A DNA stretch of 64,000 bases from Lycium barbarum. Taxonomy: Eukaryota > Streptophyta > Magnoliopsida > Solanales > Solanaceae. Below, in pieces: positions 42,874-53,923 of this stretch. The DNA is taken from NCBI RefSeq assembly GCF_019175385.1, contig NC_083340.1, positions 19,418,336 to 19,482,335 of the forward strand. The letters are read 5' to 3'. Position numbers and translations under genes: made by a program. The notes beneath the pieces are model-generated. The model saw only the letters and a program-made list of their open reading frames with translations. It did not search any database and had not been told where the DNA came from. The first letter of the stretch is position 1; each line of letters begins with the position of its first letter.

Positions 42874-45646
42874 TGTAACGACTCGTTTTGTCGTTACTGT
42901 GAATTTCGAAGAAACTCGCAACTCTAACTCTTTGAAAATGTCTTCGTTTAGTTATGTTACTGGAAATCATTAATTCAATCGGAATCGTTGTGCGCATCAT
43001 GTGAAGGATTGAAGTGTGGGCCACCAGGCCCAGTTGGGCCGCCACAGCGCCTGTATAGGCGCTACAGTGGTGACGCTGTAGCGGTGGAAACACTGGCATA
43101 GCAGTAAGAGCAAGTGGCCAGTAGGTAGCCATGACGGCCTCCGCCGCCTTAGCGGCACCGCTGCAGCGGTGGACATACCGCTGGGGCGGTTACGTACAGT
43201 GAATTACCTATTTAAGACTCCATTTTAGGATTTGACCTTACTTTTCCAAACCCTAAAGAGTCCAACCGCCTTTGGAGCATTTATGGAGTCAAAAATTATT
43301 TTTTCTTGGGGAAGGTAATCCTTCTAACTTCATCCATTCATTGTTCACATTAGTAATTCTTATTAAAAATCCCTCAATTAGAAACCATAAAAATGGTATC
43401 ACAATTTCCTAGACCTAAAGAGATGATTAATTAGTTGTTCTTATTATGGATCTCATTGAACCAGTCCCTCTTGTTCATCACCCTAGAATGGTCCGAAACT
43501 TGTTTCTCATTTCCTTACAAGTTCTTAAATGGGTCTCTTCAATAAAGCTTAAAAATGGTTATTTTACCTAGCTAATGGCTTAAAATTGTTGACCTTATTC
43601 ATGGAAAAAGGTTGATAAATCACCTAGTGTCATTATGAATGAAATCTAGAGGTAGGATAAGTTCCCAGACCTTCCTTATTAATCCAAAATCCCCTATAAG
43701 AGTTCTAATGATTGTTTCTATTCTTGAGTCTCATGTTTGTCTCATGTTCTTTCGTGCAGATTTCGACGTGATTATCAAATTGAAGAATCAACGGATGCTC
43801 GTGGCACCCGCTCGACCTTGGGGTAGGTTATGGCTTTCCTTTCGGTAGACTCCGGTTAGTTTCCATATTCATGTAATAGAAGGAACGGAGAATGCATGTG
43901 TAGGAGTTTGGAGATTTGGGATGGATCCATAGGATGGTATTGTTGTGCAGTTTGTGTGTTCGGGCTTGTGGCCTGTAGATTCCTTAAGTTGTTTGAATTG
44001 AGTTTCTTGAGTATCGGTGGTTTCTATGTGACTTGGAAGGAATGGTTGATTCTTGTTTTTCTATGGTTTGAGTGAGAATTTCTATAATATGTGCCTAGAT
44101 TGTACTATGCTATTATAGTGGATCTATTGACATTGGGTGTAAAAATTGTATCAACGATTGTGAATTAGTTGTAGACTGAGTAGTAGTGAATGTCTTGTGA
44201 GTAGTAGGCGGATTTATTTGTATTAAGTTAATAGGCTAATAAAGGGTTGACGGTAATAATGCGTCGTGAGTTGATTGATCTATTGTGTTGGCTTGATGCC
44301 ATGTGTTGTTAATAGATATTGAGAACTGTTGTTACATCTTGATTGTGATATGGTGGTACCTTACTTGATGGTGATACGAGGATAGAGTTCTATATGACTT
44401 GTGTAGTCTTTCATGATATTGTTGGCGTACCCACGTTAGTACTTGTGATATTGAGTTGATTCTTGATATGGACACATGCATTTCACTCATTCCCATTCTT
44501 CATGACTTATGCATTTCACTCATTCTCATTCTTCATGACATATTGCTAAGACACTGTTGGTACTTAGTGAAACATTGTGATGAGCTTGGCTCGGTTTTTA
44601 AATAAAAGTGATATGAGAGTCTGATATCCGATGTTAGTTCCGAAATCGTGGATTGAGTGAGTGCATGGACTCCGCGGGTCCCTCAGGGTGGTGCCGGTGA
44701 GAACCCTCCATGGGCAAAGATCCGGGGTCTCGTCAGTTTGATGGGTAAAGATCCGGGATGAGTGGCAATTAGACTTCGCAAATTACCTTGGGTTGTGCTA
44801 CCGAGATGTCGATATTTCTGTCCGGAGTACATGTGTACACATCATTACATGGCATTGCATTGCATACATACATTATTTCATTGCATTGTATCACGATTTA
44901 TATTGAGATGATTTGGTGTTTGTACTTCTAATGTTGGATTCAGATTGGATCTATCGAAACTTGGCATAATTGGGTTTAGGTGTTCTACTTAGGCGATGGC
45001 GTGTACTTGATTACGTTTTTGATTGCCTTATACCTATTGATTTATCTCTTGGATCGTTCGTAGGATCTGCTATATGTTTGGCTTATGAAAGTATGTAGGA
45101 TAAGAGTCTTGATGTTATAGTGTGCAAAAAATAAATGTATGGGGTTGATCTAGTTACTAATCCGGCTTATTCGTGAATTCTTGTACTGACATGTGTTTCT
45201 AACTATTGTCGGTCTATGATACTTACTCAGTATGTGTTGATTGTACTGATTTTGCTCTTGCTACATCCCTTTAGGGGTGTAGAGTGTTTCAGGTGTTTGA
45301 TTGCGATATGTCGGGAGATGCACGGTACCTGTTTTGAAGATCTCCTCCCAATTCATTCCGCGATAGAGAATTAGTCCTAGAATTGTATTCCATATTGAGA
45401 TTTGCATTAGTCGCTCTTATACTAGTCCAGACCATGTTGTGGAAGTCGGAATGAGTCTGTAACTATTTAACTGTTGTAATCATTTTCAATCTTGAGTTAT
45501 TAAATAAATTGATTTCCGCTGTTAATTATGTATATTTTCTGGTTTAAATGAATTTTCTTTATTCATTAATATGTTATTTAATTGAGGGTTCGCCTACCGA
45601 GGAGGGAAAGGTAGGTGCCCGCACGACTCTAAGTTGGGTCGTGACT
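42874..45646 (+). mobile_element. 3' LTR of element B
   Basis: It starts TGTAACGACTCGTTTTGTCG and ends GGGTCGTGACT (CA mutated to CT), followed by CTTGA. It provides the empty site for the insertion in the 5' LTR. A small local duplication (gcatttcactcattc twice, 44478-44530) distinguishes it from the 5' copy. The palindromic segment lies at 43020-43200. Confidence 0.85.
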
Positions 45647-45651
45647 CTTGA

Positions 45652-46145
45652 ATAACTTTTTTCTAAATGAAAGAAGAAAGCAATTGAAGCAAAAGAGGAG
45701 GAGGAGGAGGCGTAGGGGGTGGCGAGGTGGGTGGGTTGAGTAAGAAAAAAATTCAAAACTTCTTTTCAAGATTTTTTTTTTTTGGGTAGGGGAGGGGGTG
45801 GGGTGCAAAAAATCAAAAACAAAAACATTGCAAAACTTAAAAAAAAAAACAATGGGGTGGGTGAGTGGAGTTAGAAACCAAAAAAAAATCCAAATTTCTT
45901 TTCAAGATTTTTTTTGGGGGGGGGGGGGGGGGGGATGGTGCAAAAAACCAAAAATAAAAAACTTTTATTTTAAAACCAAAATTAATTTTTTTTGGGGAGG
46001 GTATGGATGGTGGGGTGTTGGGTCGCAGGGGATGGGTGGTGCAAAAAAAAAAAAAAAAAAAAACCTTTTCAAAACTTTTTTTAATTTTTTTCGTGGGAGG
46101 GTGGGGGGGTGGGGTGGGGTGGGGCTGGTGGGTTATTTGGGATTT
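45652..46145. repeat. G-rich low-complexity repeat
   Basis: Repeating blocks of the form aaaatccaaaacttctttt, then a T run, then gggtggggtggtgc, with a G run of over 20 at 45917-45938. The composition and spacers match the right arm of the TIR element at 9433-10713 (ttcaaaactttttttcaaaa, ttttttgggtgggagggg), so this may be a truncated copy of the same family. No TIRs or duplications were found. Open frames here are by-products. Confidence 0.5.
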
Positions 46146-46180
46146 TTTCCCCACCTATTTTAGGTAATTAGGATTTTATT

Positions 46181-47288
46181 AAGGGAAAATACATAACCCC
46201 CCCCCCCCCCCCCAACGTATAACTAGATTAATTATGACGCACTCAACCTTTACGGGCGACCTATTACTCCCCAGTCTTAATTTTTCAGTATTTTAATACC
46301 ATTTTCGACTGACGTGGCAAAAAAAAAATTATGGCGAGTGAATTGAAAAAAATGAAATGTTGCAACTCAGATGCTTAAAATTGAGAAAGAAGACATTGAA
46401 GACACCTTCCCTCCCTCTCTTCCACATTTCAATTGTTAAATGCAATTTATTTTTCTCTTTCTTCTTCTTTCTCCTTTTTCTCTTTCTTCTTCTTTCTCCT
46501 CAACCACCGACGCCGCCTCCTCCGCAGCAGCAACGTAGTAGCAGCAGCAACAACAGGAGGTACAAAAAATATTAAAAATGGGTTGAAGAAAATGGTTAAA
46601 AATATTTTGGTGTTTGATTTTCCTTCAAATGAATGTGTGTGTTAAGGGAGGAAGAAAATGAGTTGAATGTGTGTGTGTTAATGGAGTAAGAAAATGGGTT
46701 GAAGAAAATGAGTTGAATGTTTCTTGGAAATAAGCTCTTTATGATTGATGATTTAATTGAATGTGTGTGTTAATGGAGGAAGAAAATGGGTTGAATGTGT
46801 GTGTGTTAATGGAGGAAGAAAATGGGTTGAATGTGTGTTGTTAATAGAGGAAGAAAATGGGTTGAATGTGTGTGTGCTAATGGAGGAAGAAAATAGATTG
46901 ATGGATTTCTTGAAATGAAGAAGAAGAAGAATTTAGTGATGAAGAAGACAAAATTAATGGTTTAATAGTTAATTAGAGGTTAATTAGTGTAAATATAATT
47001 AATAAAAGAAAAATCAAATGAAAAAAAAAAGGAAAAGTGGCAGTGACGTGGTAGTGATGTCGCAGTGACATGGCAGCAGTGTGGCACCAATGTGACGGAG
47101 AGTGTGCAACACTCTACACTGTGCAGCTGGACTTCAATTATTTTTTTTGCCACGTCAGTCAGAAAATGGTACTAAAATACTGAAAAATTCAGACTGGGGG
47201 GTAATAGGTCGCTCGCAAAGGTTGGGTGCGTCATAATTAATCTGGCTATACGTTTGGGGGGGGGGGGGGGGGTTATGTATTTTCCTTA
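46181..47288. mobile_element. foldback-like element with ~150-base TIRs
   Basis: The left end AAGGGAAAATACATAACCCC and the reverse complement of the right end TAAGGAAAATACATAACC extend into each other. Both have a long C run, then cgtataactagattaattat / cgtatagccagattaattat, gacgcactcaacctt, gcgacctattac, ttttcagtattttaatacc and ctgacgtggcaaaaaaaa (left to about 46333, right from about 47136). The interior has no transposase; it contains a CT-rich stretch (46440-46500) and a minisatellite. A clear target duplication is not visible (TTA is possible on both sides), so MULE- or Harbinger-type origin is open. Confidence 0.65.
46625..46905. repeat. minisatellite 'gttgaatgtgtgtgttaatggaggaagaaaatgg'
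   Basis: About six to seven units of 33-35 bases with core aatgtgtgtgttaatgg followed by aggaagaaaatgggttg, interrupted once by ttcttggaaataagctc near 46725. It lies inside the foldback element. No protein is likely. Confidence 0.75.
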
Positions 47289-47731
47289 GTTGGGCCAAAA
47301 TGTAAAAAATAAAACTTGGCAAAGTGTTAAAAATAAAGCTTAGGGCTAAAGTGTTAAAAATAAAACTGCTGGGCAAGTTGAAAAATGGTCAAAAGTCTTT
47401 AACCAGTAATCCAAATTTTATCACATCTACTCGATATTTAAAACTTGAGTTACCTCTAATCAATTTTAAAACCTTTTTGTCACATATAATTAATTATCCC
47501 TACTATATTAAACAAACTTATAAAGGGGAGGCTTCAGGGGCCGCATGTTAGAAAATTTTCGCCTCTTTCATTCTTATCTTGTGCGATTCATAAGTTGAGT
47601 TAATCATCAAAACTCACGTACTTATATTAATGGAAGGAAGGTAATCATTAATTTTTTTTGGCTTTTTTATTTATTATTATATTAATGTGTATTATTTGTC
47701 TCTATAGCAACGCAAATTGTATTTTATACCA
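47289..47731. other. intergenic, AT-rich, with a short direct repeat
   Basis: agtgttaaaaataaa recurs with spacing of about 28-30 bases at 47310-47365. Nothing else recognised. The stretch separates the foldback element from the SINE. Confidence 0.4.
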
Positions 47732-47745
47732 GAAAAGATTGTATT

Positions 47746-47933
47746 TTTTTTGTTTCCCACCTGGTATCCGCTATCCACATTAGAGCTCGACTATACTCGG
47801 ATTCGCGCCGCGTAGGACCCATTTGGGAGGAAGCGCTCTCTACCAATGATTTTTCCATACCTCGGGCTCGAACCCGAGACCTCTGATTAAGGTAGGAGCA
47901 ACCCCATCTGTTGCACCGCATCCTTTTGGTGGT
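47746..47933 (-). mobile_element. tRNA-derived SINE with 14-base target duplication
   Basis: On the minus strand it starts GGATGCGGTGCAACAGATGG near its 5' end (A-box-like), has a pol III B box GGGTTCGAGCCC near 47872-47883, and ends in an A-rich tail (caaaaaaaa) at 47746. The flanking repeats gaaaagattgtatt (47732-47745) and gaaaagattatatt (47934-47947) differ at one base. About 188 bases, no protein. It lies about 110 bases beyond the stop codon of the diterpene synthase pseudogene. Confidence 0.8.
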
Positions 47934-48056
47934 GAAAAGATTATATTGACCTTGACAGTGAGAGTTTACAAACAATAACAAAAAAATAATATGAAACGAT
48001 ATTATTTCACAATTTATTTTTATTACAATTGTACAATTACAATGCATATAAGAATC

Positions 48057-48212
48057 CTACTCAACTGGTTCAAAGAGCACTTTAGATATGTAAAATTTGA
48101 GTACTTCCTCTATGACATGTGCAGTACAGTAGAATGTCTTTGCCATTGCAAAAAATGTTTTCTTCATATCTTTATTTATGCCGCACGATGAATTATCTAA
48201 CACTAAGCTTTT
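48057..48212 (-). pseudogene. CPS: CPS-like last exon
   Basis: Acceptor gacattag/AAAAGC; the frame reads KSLVLDNSSCGINKDMKKTF, FAMAKTFYCTAHVIEEVLKF and YISKVLFEPVE, then TAG at 48057-48059. LV.L.NSS...I...K.TF..AK.FYY.A and H.SKVLFE are the C-terminal features of copalyl diphosphate synthases. The exon is open to the end. The phase fits exon d, but 15-30 residues usually found between them are absent, so a small exon may have been lost. Confidence 0.8.
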
Positions 48213-48706
48213 CTAATGTCATGAATGGTTTTTTTTTTGTCACATTGAAATTTATGCCCTGGATAATTAAGCTTCAAGACGATCTTCGTAATAGAAAAGA
48301 CATTGGCGATAAGACTGCTCTTGTTTTGAGGGATCATCATAAATGATTAAAATATGTCGTTTATTCATAAAGTACTATTCTGCCAGAGCTGCCCCTGTTA
48401 TGGAGTAGGAGCAAGGTACTGTAATATAGCAGGCGGTTGCGTAGTTACGAGATTTACTAAGTGGATTCAGAATATGAAAAAGTAATCGTACGACGAGATT
48501 CAACATCTACTATATATATATATAAATTAATTTTCTCTTGTATATATGATGTAATTTTCTGAACGGATTCAGATGAACCCTCATCTTGCACACCCTAGCC
48601 TCGCCTTGGTAGTAGGAAAATCTGTCATTTGTAGCTTAACTTTGTTACTATAATAGTAAAGTCACAAAATCTTTTTTTACATTGACGTTATTGAAATGTA
48701 CGTACC
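48213..48706 (-). other. CPS-like intron, part left of the copia element
   Basis: Non-coding AT-rich sequence with a short TA run at 48512-48523 and the target copy GTACC at 48702-48706. No exon could be recognised here. Confidence 0.45.
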
Positions 48707-49144
48707 TGTTAAGAATTAAACGAGTGATACAGCAGAACAGATTAGCATGCACTAATACAAGAACAATAATGTAAGAAAGCAATAAACGTAATAAATATAA
48801 GATTTACGTGGAAACCCAAGACGGGAAAAACTACGGGGTGCGAAGCACAGAGAAATCAACTATAAAATGAGGAGTACAAAACGATCTCAACAGGGTGTCG
48901 AAGTATAACGAGATCAAAGGAAACGAAAGATTACAATCTCTCAATGAAAACTCTTTCTAACCTAAGTGTGGAGTATAGTCTTGATAGTCTTGATAGTTGT
49001 TCTCTTTTTCTTGATGTTTTGGCCGAAAATCTCCTTTAAATGGGGGTTAAAGATGTTCAAATCCCAGTTGGAATGGGACAAGCCAGTCGAATCGCAGTTG
49101 GAATGGGACAATTTTGTGAAACCCTTTTGGGACATATTCTAACA
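48707..49144 (-). mobile_element. 3' LTR of the Ty1/copia element
   Basis: 438 bases, nearly collinear with 53202-53642 (tttacgtggaaacccaagac, aatcccagttggaatgggac). It is preceded on the minus strand by the purine-rich tccaaggtggacat, the plus-strand primer position. Confidence 0.9.
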
Positions 49145-49254
49145 ATGTCCACCTTGGACCAAAATACATCGACATCAACACTCGTCACCCCATAAAGCTC
49201 CGAAGGGCAATTTAAGCATGAAGAACACCAACTAAGTCTAAGCACTGCTTAAAC

Positions 49255-49720
49255 TTAGTAATAGCAAGCAACTTGGTTAACATATCTGCGGGATTCTCTG
49301 ACGAGTGAACTTTCTTTACCATAATCTCCCTTGCAGCAATAGTATCTATGATAAAGTGATATTAATGCTAATATGCTTGGTCTTCGAGCGATGAGAATCG
49401 ACCTTGGTAAGATGAATAACACTCTAGCTATCAGAAAATACAACAGTAGTACACTATTGAACACCAAGATCAATAAGAAGACCTCGTAACCATGTAGCTT
49501 CTTTAACACCTTCAGTTGCAGCAATATACTCAGCTTCGGTAGTAGAAAGGGCTGCAATAGATTGTAATTGTGCTTTCCAAGAGATAGCACCAGAGCACAG
49601 TGAAAAAATGTAACAAAAAATAGACCTCCTACGGTCGATATCACCACCACAATCAGAAACAACGGACCCAACAACATCATAAGACGATGCCTTGGCTTTA
49701 TTAAATACCAAACCAATATC
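49255..49720 (-). pseudogene. copia element: RNase H
   Basis: The end of an open frame reads SIAALSTTEAEYIAATEGVK and EATWLRGLLIDLGVQ, the Ty1/copia RNase H core, then a stop at 49454. The last 200 bases continue in other frames (near 49350 the KVDSHRSK-type segment can be made out), so the domain is complete but interrupted. Confidence 0.8.
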
Positions 49721-50731
49721 AAAGGACCCTTTCACATAACGAAGAATCCACTTCATGGCATTCCAATAATCCTTTCCAGGATTATGTATGTATCGGCTCA
49801 CCATGCTTATAGAAAAAGCTAAATCAGGTCTAGTGCAAACCATAGCATACATAAAGCTACCAATAGCACTAGCATACGAGATAGTAGTCATCCTCTCAAT
49901 GGCCTCCTCGGACTTAGGACAAGAGTCAACAGACAGTTTGAAATGAGCAACAAACGGAGTAGAAATAGGTTTACAATTAAACACATTAAACTTAACGAGG
50001 ACTTTCTCAAAATACTTCCTCTGAGACAGGTAAAGCTTCCTAGCTTTTTGATCCCTGTGAATCTCCATACCTAGAATCTTCTTAGCTATACCAAGGTCCT
50101 TCATCTCAAACTCAGAAGTAAGTTGAGATTTTAACTTGTTGATCAAAGACTTGTGTTTAGAAGCAATCAACATATCATCAACATATAACAACAAGTAAAC
50201 AAAGGAACCACCAGAAGACTGTCGAAAATACACACAATTATCATACTTACTACGTGTGTAGTCTTGCCCAATCATAAAGGAATCAAACCTTTTGTACCAC
50301 TGTCGTGGGGCTTGTTTAAGGCCATAAAAAGATCTTTTAGACTGACAAACAAATTATTCCTTGCCAAGAACAACAAAACCCTCGGGTTTCTTTATATAAA
50401 TTTCTTCTTCTAACTCTCCATGAAGAAATGTAGTTTTAACATCAAGTTGCTACAACTCCAAGTCAAGAGCAACAATAGCAAGTAACACTCTAATGGAGGT
50501 ATGGCGAACTACAAGAGAGAAAACTTCATTAAAGTCAATACCTTCCTTTTGGTGGCAACCATTAACCACCAAACAAGATTTCCATCTTGCTTCGTCGACC
50601 CCGGAAATACCATCTTTTAGTTTGTAGATCCATTTTGCAGTCAATGCATGACGGCCTTTGGGTAGCTCACATAACTCCCATGAATTATTTTCTTTAAGCT
50701 TCCCATCTCTTCTTGTATAGCCACTAACCAA
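49720..50731 (-). pseudogene. copia element: reverse transcriptase
   Basis: The first block (50731-50450) reads LKENNSWELCELPKGRHALT and AKWIYKLKDGISGVDEARWK. The second, a 273-residue open frame from 50275, holds FVYLLLYVDDMLIASKHKSL (catalytic YVDD), FEMKDLGIAKKILGMEIHRD and SIGSFMYAMV-type connection segments. A frame break with several stops (50276-50450) separates the blocks. The enzyme would copy element RNA to DNA. Confidence 0.85.
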
Positions 50732-52020
50732 TTTGAGGAATTAGGACGAGAAAATGCCTCAGAGTAAGTAGAAGAATCAACTCATTCGAGAGTTTCTTGT
50801 GGAACTGCAAGAGCATAAGCAATAAGCCCATCATCATCAGTGTCAGCATATCGAGCAGGCTTCTTTATAACTCATCTCGGTCTATCACGAGCAATAACAT
50901 GATCATCCTCCACCTATGGCTCGACGGGATGTGTGGTACTAGTACTTGGCTCATCAACAGGAGCCTCCTCGCTAGCCTGAGGATCTATAGACGAAAGAGG
51001 GCCAACTTCGTGAGCTTCATGGCTTACTTCTACCTCCACCTTCTCACTGGGATCTTTCATATCCTCATTACCCGTAGAGGAAACCACGGACTCTTTCCCA
51101 GAAGATAACATAACGACCTCATTAAAAGTTACATCCCGACTCTGAATAATTTCCTTGGAGCTAGGACACCACAAATGATATCCTTTAGACTCAGAAGAAT
51201 AACCAAGAAACATGCACTTAATTGCCCTGGGAGCTAGCTTCCCATCATTAACATGAACAAAAACAGTGCATCCAAAAACTGTAAGGGTAGAGTAATCAAC
51301 GGGATTACCAGACCAAACTTCTTCAGGAATTTTAAAGTCAATAGATGAATGTGGAGACAAATTGACGAGGTAACAAGCCGTAGAAACGGCTTCGGCCCAG
51401 AAATCACGGCGGTGCCATTAACCATCATTTGAGAGCATACAACGGGCTCTCTCAAGTAATGTTCTGTTTATACATTCTGCAACTCCGTTCTGCTGGGGCT
51501 TATGAACAAGAGTCTTATGTTTAGCAATACCATAAATAGCGCAGAACTCATTAAACTCATTACTACAAAACTCTAAACCATTATCAGTCCCGAGCTTCTT
51601 AGTTATTCGACCTGTCTAGTTCTTAACAAGGGCTTTGAATTTCTTGAAATAGGAAAACACTTCACTTTTTTGTCTTAGGAAATCCTATACCTTACAAGGA
51701 AAAATCATCATGAAATTCTACATGTAGCATTTTCCTCCAAGGGAAGGAACTTTGAAGGGACTCCATAAATTTGGATGAATATAATCAAGAATGCCTTGTG
51801 TGCGGTGTTTTTCTATGGAAAGACTAAGTCTCTTTTGTTTCCCAAAAATGCAATGATCACAAAAGTCAAGTTTACCCGTACCAGTTTTACCAAGAAGACT
51901 TTGCTTAGAATAGTCATACCTTTCTCACTCATATGGCCTAAACGCATATGCTATAAACGAGTGAGATCATCGTCAGATAATGAAGTAGAAACTGCTACAG
52001 ACCCCGTCACAATTGAACCC
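50732..52020 (-). pseudogene. copia element: GAG-pre-integrase and integrase
   Basis: Pieces read KQSLLGKTGTGKLDFCDHCI (51920-51850, zinc-binding CxxC), a core with GTDNGLEFCSNEFNEFC near 51570 (second D), and a QQNGVAECINRTLLERAR segment near 51450 (catalytic E). The 148-residue frame 51360-50914 follows: SPHSSIDFKIPEEVWSGNPV, TVFGCTVFVHVNDGKLAPRA and KCMFLGYSSESKGYHLWCPS, with an acidic linker to the reverse transcriptase. Many stops interrupt the first part. Confidence 0.8.
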
Positions 52021-52439
52021 TGCAGGTAATAGAGAGTCCCACGTCTTGTTCATTTCATCAAAACCAGAGAACCTTTTGAAATATTGAGAACTCCACCTTC
52101 AGGTGAATATTTACATCTAAGAGATTCAAGAGTACCCTGAGAAATAAGGTTACATTTCATGTCAGGAACATGATGAACGTTGGTCAACAACGTTGCATGG
52201 GGCATCATTCCCCATTAGATCAACACCACAAACTTTATCATATGTTAAAAAATAGTCCTTATGAGGACACACGTGATATGTACATCCAGAATCAAAAAAC
52301 CCATTTAGAAGAATTTTTCTTATCAACAGAGACAGCCATCAAAACATCACCTTCGGAATCACTCTCAACAACTCCTGCTTCAGCGATTTTTTGCAGCATT
52401 TTGTTATTTTCTTCTCTCTCTAGTTTATTCTTCAATTTA

Positions 52440-53173
52440 TGACAATCACCAACTACGTGGTTTGTCTTCTCGTATTATTTGCAGAATTTATCATTGTTAA
52501 ACTTACGCCCTCTGGACTTGAACCTAAAATTCTTTCCATTACCCCATCTATCATGGGATGTTCCTCTAACAGACAAACCTTGTCCTTTGTCTTCAGAACG
52601 CACTGCAAAATCAATTTGTTATTTGCACAACAAATTAGATTTGACATCTTCATAACTCAGTATTTTATTACCACCATGTAGCATGATTTCTTTAAAGTGC
52701 TTATACGTAGCGGGTAGGGATACCACCAACAATATTGCTTTATCCTCATCTTCGACCTTAACGTCTAAATTTTCTAGGTCAAGAATAATAGTGTTAAACT
52801 CATCAAGATGATTTTCAATGGGGATACCTTCAGCCATAGAGAATGTGTATAACCGTTCCTTCAGACGAATTTTATTTGCGAGACTTTTCGTCATGTAGAG
52901 TGACTCTAACTTCAAACAGAGGCCTGCAGCAGTAGTCTCATGAATAACCTCGAGAAGAATCGTCTTAGATAGACATATTTAGATATTTTAAAGCGCCTTT
53001 TCATCCAATTCCTCCCATTGATCATTTATCATAGACTCGAGTTTCCTGGATTTCCCAAGAAGAGCCTTGTTTAATCCGTTCTGGGTAACAACGGCTTGCA
53101 TCTGAACTTTACAGATACTGAAGCTTATCTTGCTGTTGAACTTCTTGATATCAAACTTGGTTACGGTAGACAT
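52440..53173 (-). pseudogene. copia element: gag
   Basis: It starts MSTVTKFDIKKFN at 53173, 15 bases inside the primer site. After stops near 52980 an open block (52915-52619) reads LESLYMTKSLANKIRLKERL and PIENHLDEFNTIILDLENLD, the Gag (UBN2-type) domain. A zinc knuckle near 52440-52490 is readable as CK-stop-YEKTNHVVGDCHK, with one cysteine replaced. The region 52021-52440 (protease) shows only scattered remnants. Confidence 0.8.
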
Positions 53174-53187
53174 CCCGGATCTTGAAC

Positions 53188-53200
53188 GCTCTGATACCAC
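53188..53200 (-). other. primer-binding site of the Ty1/copia element
   Basis: The minus strand gives GTGGTATCAGAGC directly after the LTR end TAACAAGT, complementary to initiator tRNA-Met. Confidence 0.85.
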
Positions 53201-53201
53201 T

Positions 53202-53642
53202 TGTTAAGAATTAAACGAGCGATGCAGCAGAACTGAATAGGATGCACCAACACAATAACAATAATGCAAGAAAGAAATAAATGTAATGAAGATAAGTTTT
53301 ACGTGGAAACCCAAGACGGGAAAAATCACGGGGCCCAAAGCGTAGAGAAATTAACTATAAGGTGAGGAGTACAAAACGATATCAATAGGGCGTCGAAGCA
53401 CAACGATATCAAAGGAAATGAAAGATTACAATATCTCAATGAAAACTCTCTCTAACCTAAGTATGGAATATAGTCTTGTGTGTAGCCTTGATAGTTGTTC
53501 TCTTTTTCTTGATGTTTTGGCCGAAAATCTCCTTTAAATAGGGGTTGAAGATGTTCAAATCCCAGTTGGAATGGGACAAGCTAGTCGAATCCTAGTTGGA
53601 ATGGGACAATTTCGTGAAACCCTTTTGGGACATATTCTAACA
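53202..53642 (-). mobile_element. 5' LTR of the Ty1/copia element
   Basis: 441 bases, the same ends as the partner. It differs by scattered substitutions and a small insertion (ttgtgtgtagccttgatag near 53478). It lies 88 bases downstream of CPS-like exon d. Confidence 0.9.
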
Positions 53643-53730
53643 GTATCAGAAAAGTACGAACGATCAGAAGGCCAATTTCAGGCTCATAAAATACAAAATG
53701 ACAAAATAAAATGGGTAAATTTCTAATAAC

Positions 53731-53923
53731 CTTTCCACTTTGAAGCTTGAAACAGATGTAATTGGTAATGTTAGATATATTTTTGTAGTCTATTCTGGAT
53801 ATTATAACACCATCTACCATATGGCCACCACAATGGTTCATTGTGCGCACTAACAACTCGGCTGCTTCTTGGCAATTGGCATGCAGTTTTCTTCTCTCTA
53901 ACAGACATCAACCACGTTCCCCA
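53731..53923 (-). pseudogene. CPS: CPS-like exon d
   Basis: Acceptor ttatgtag/TGG. The first part reads WGTWLMSVREKKTA, then the family frame continues one frame off with NCQEAAELLVRTMNHCGGHM, VDGVIISRIDYKNISNITNY and ICFKLQSGK; donor GGAAAG/GTTATT at 53730. The internal frame shift near 53875 is the clearest disabling lesion. Confidence 0.8.

Larger units (their letters stand above)
36363..45646 (+). mobile_element. complete non-autonomous gypsy element B
   Basis: LTRs at 36363-40066 and 42874-45646 enclose 2807 bases. The duplication CTTGA is perfect (36358-36362 and 45647-45651). The 5' LTR is followed by a tRNA-Met-type primer site. No gag, protease, polymerase or integrase motif is readable in either strand of the interior, and none of the broken pieces of element A recur there. 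The interior instead has palindromic GCGGTACC-type sequence at both ends and a minus-strand reading frame between. It therefore depends on an autonomous relative such as the Tekay-like element A, whose LTR ends it shares. Confidence 0.85.
48707..53642 (-). mobile_element. full-length Ty1/copia element in a CPS-like intron
   Basis: LTRs of 438 bases (48707-49144) and 441 bases (53202-53642), both TGTTAAGAATTAAACGAG to ATATTCTAACA, enclose gag, GAG-pre-integrase, integrase, reverse transcriptase and RNase H on the minus strand. The primer site and purine tract are in the expected places. Flanks GTACC (48702-48706) and GTATC (53643-53647) are a target duplication with one mismatch. The reading frame is broken by stops and shifts, so the copy is inactive. 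Motif spelling suggests the Tork/Tnt1-like group; this is tentative. Confidence 0.9.

Noticed and set aside
45798..46163. Glycine/tryptophan-rich frame of 121 residues and its antisense
   Set aside because: Homopolymer and G-rich repeat composition; no codon structure or start context.
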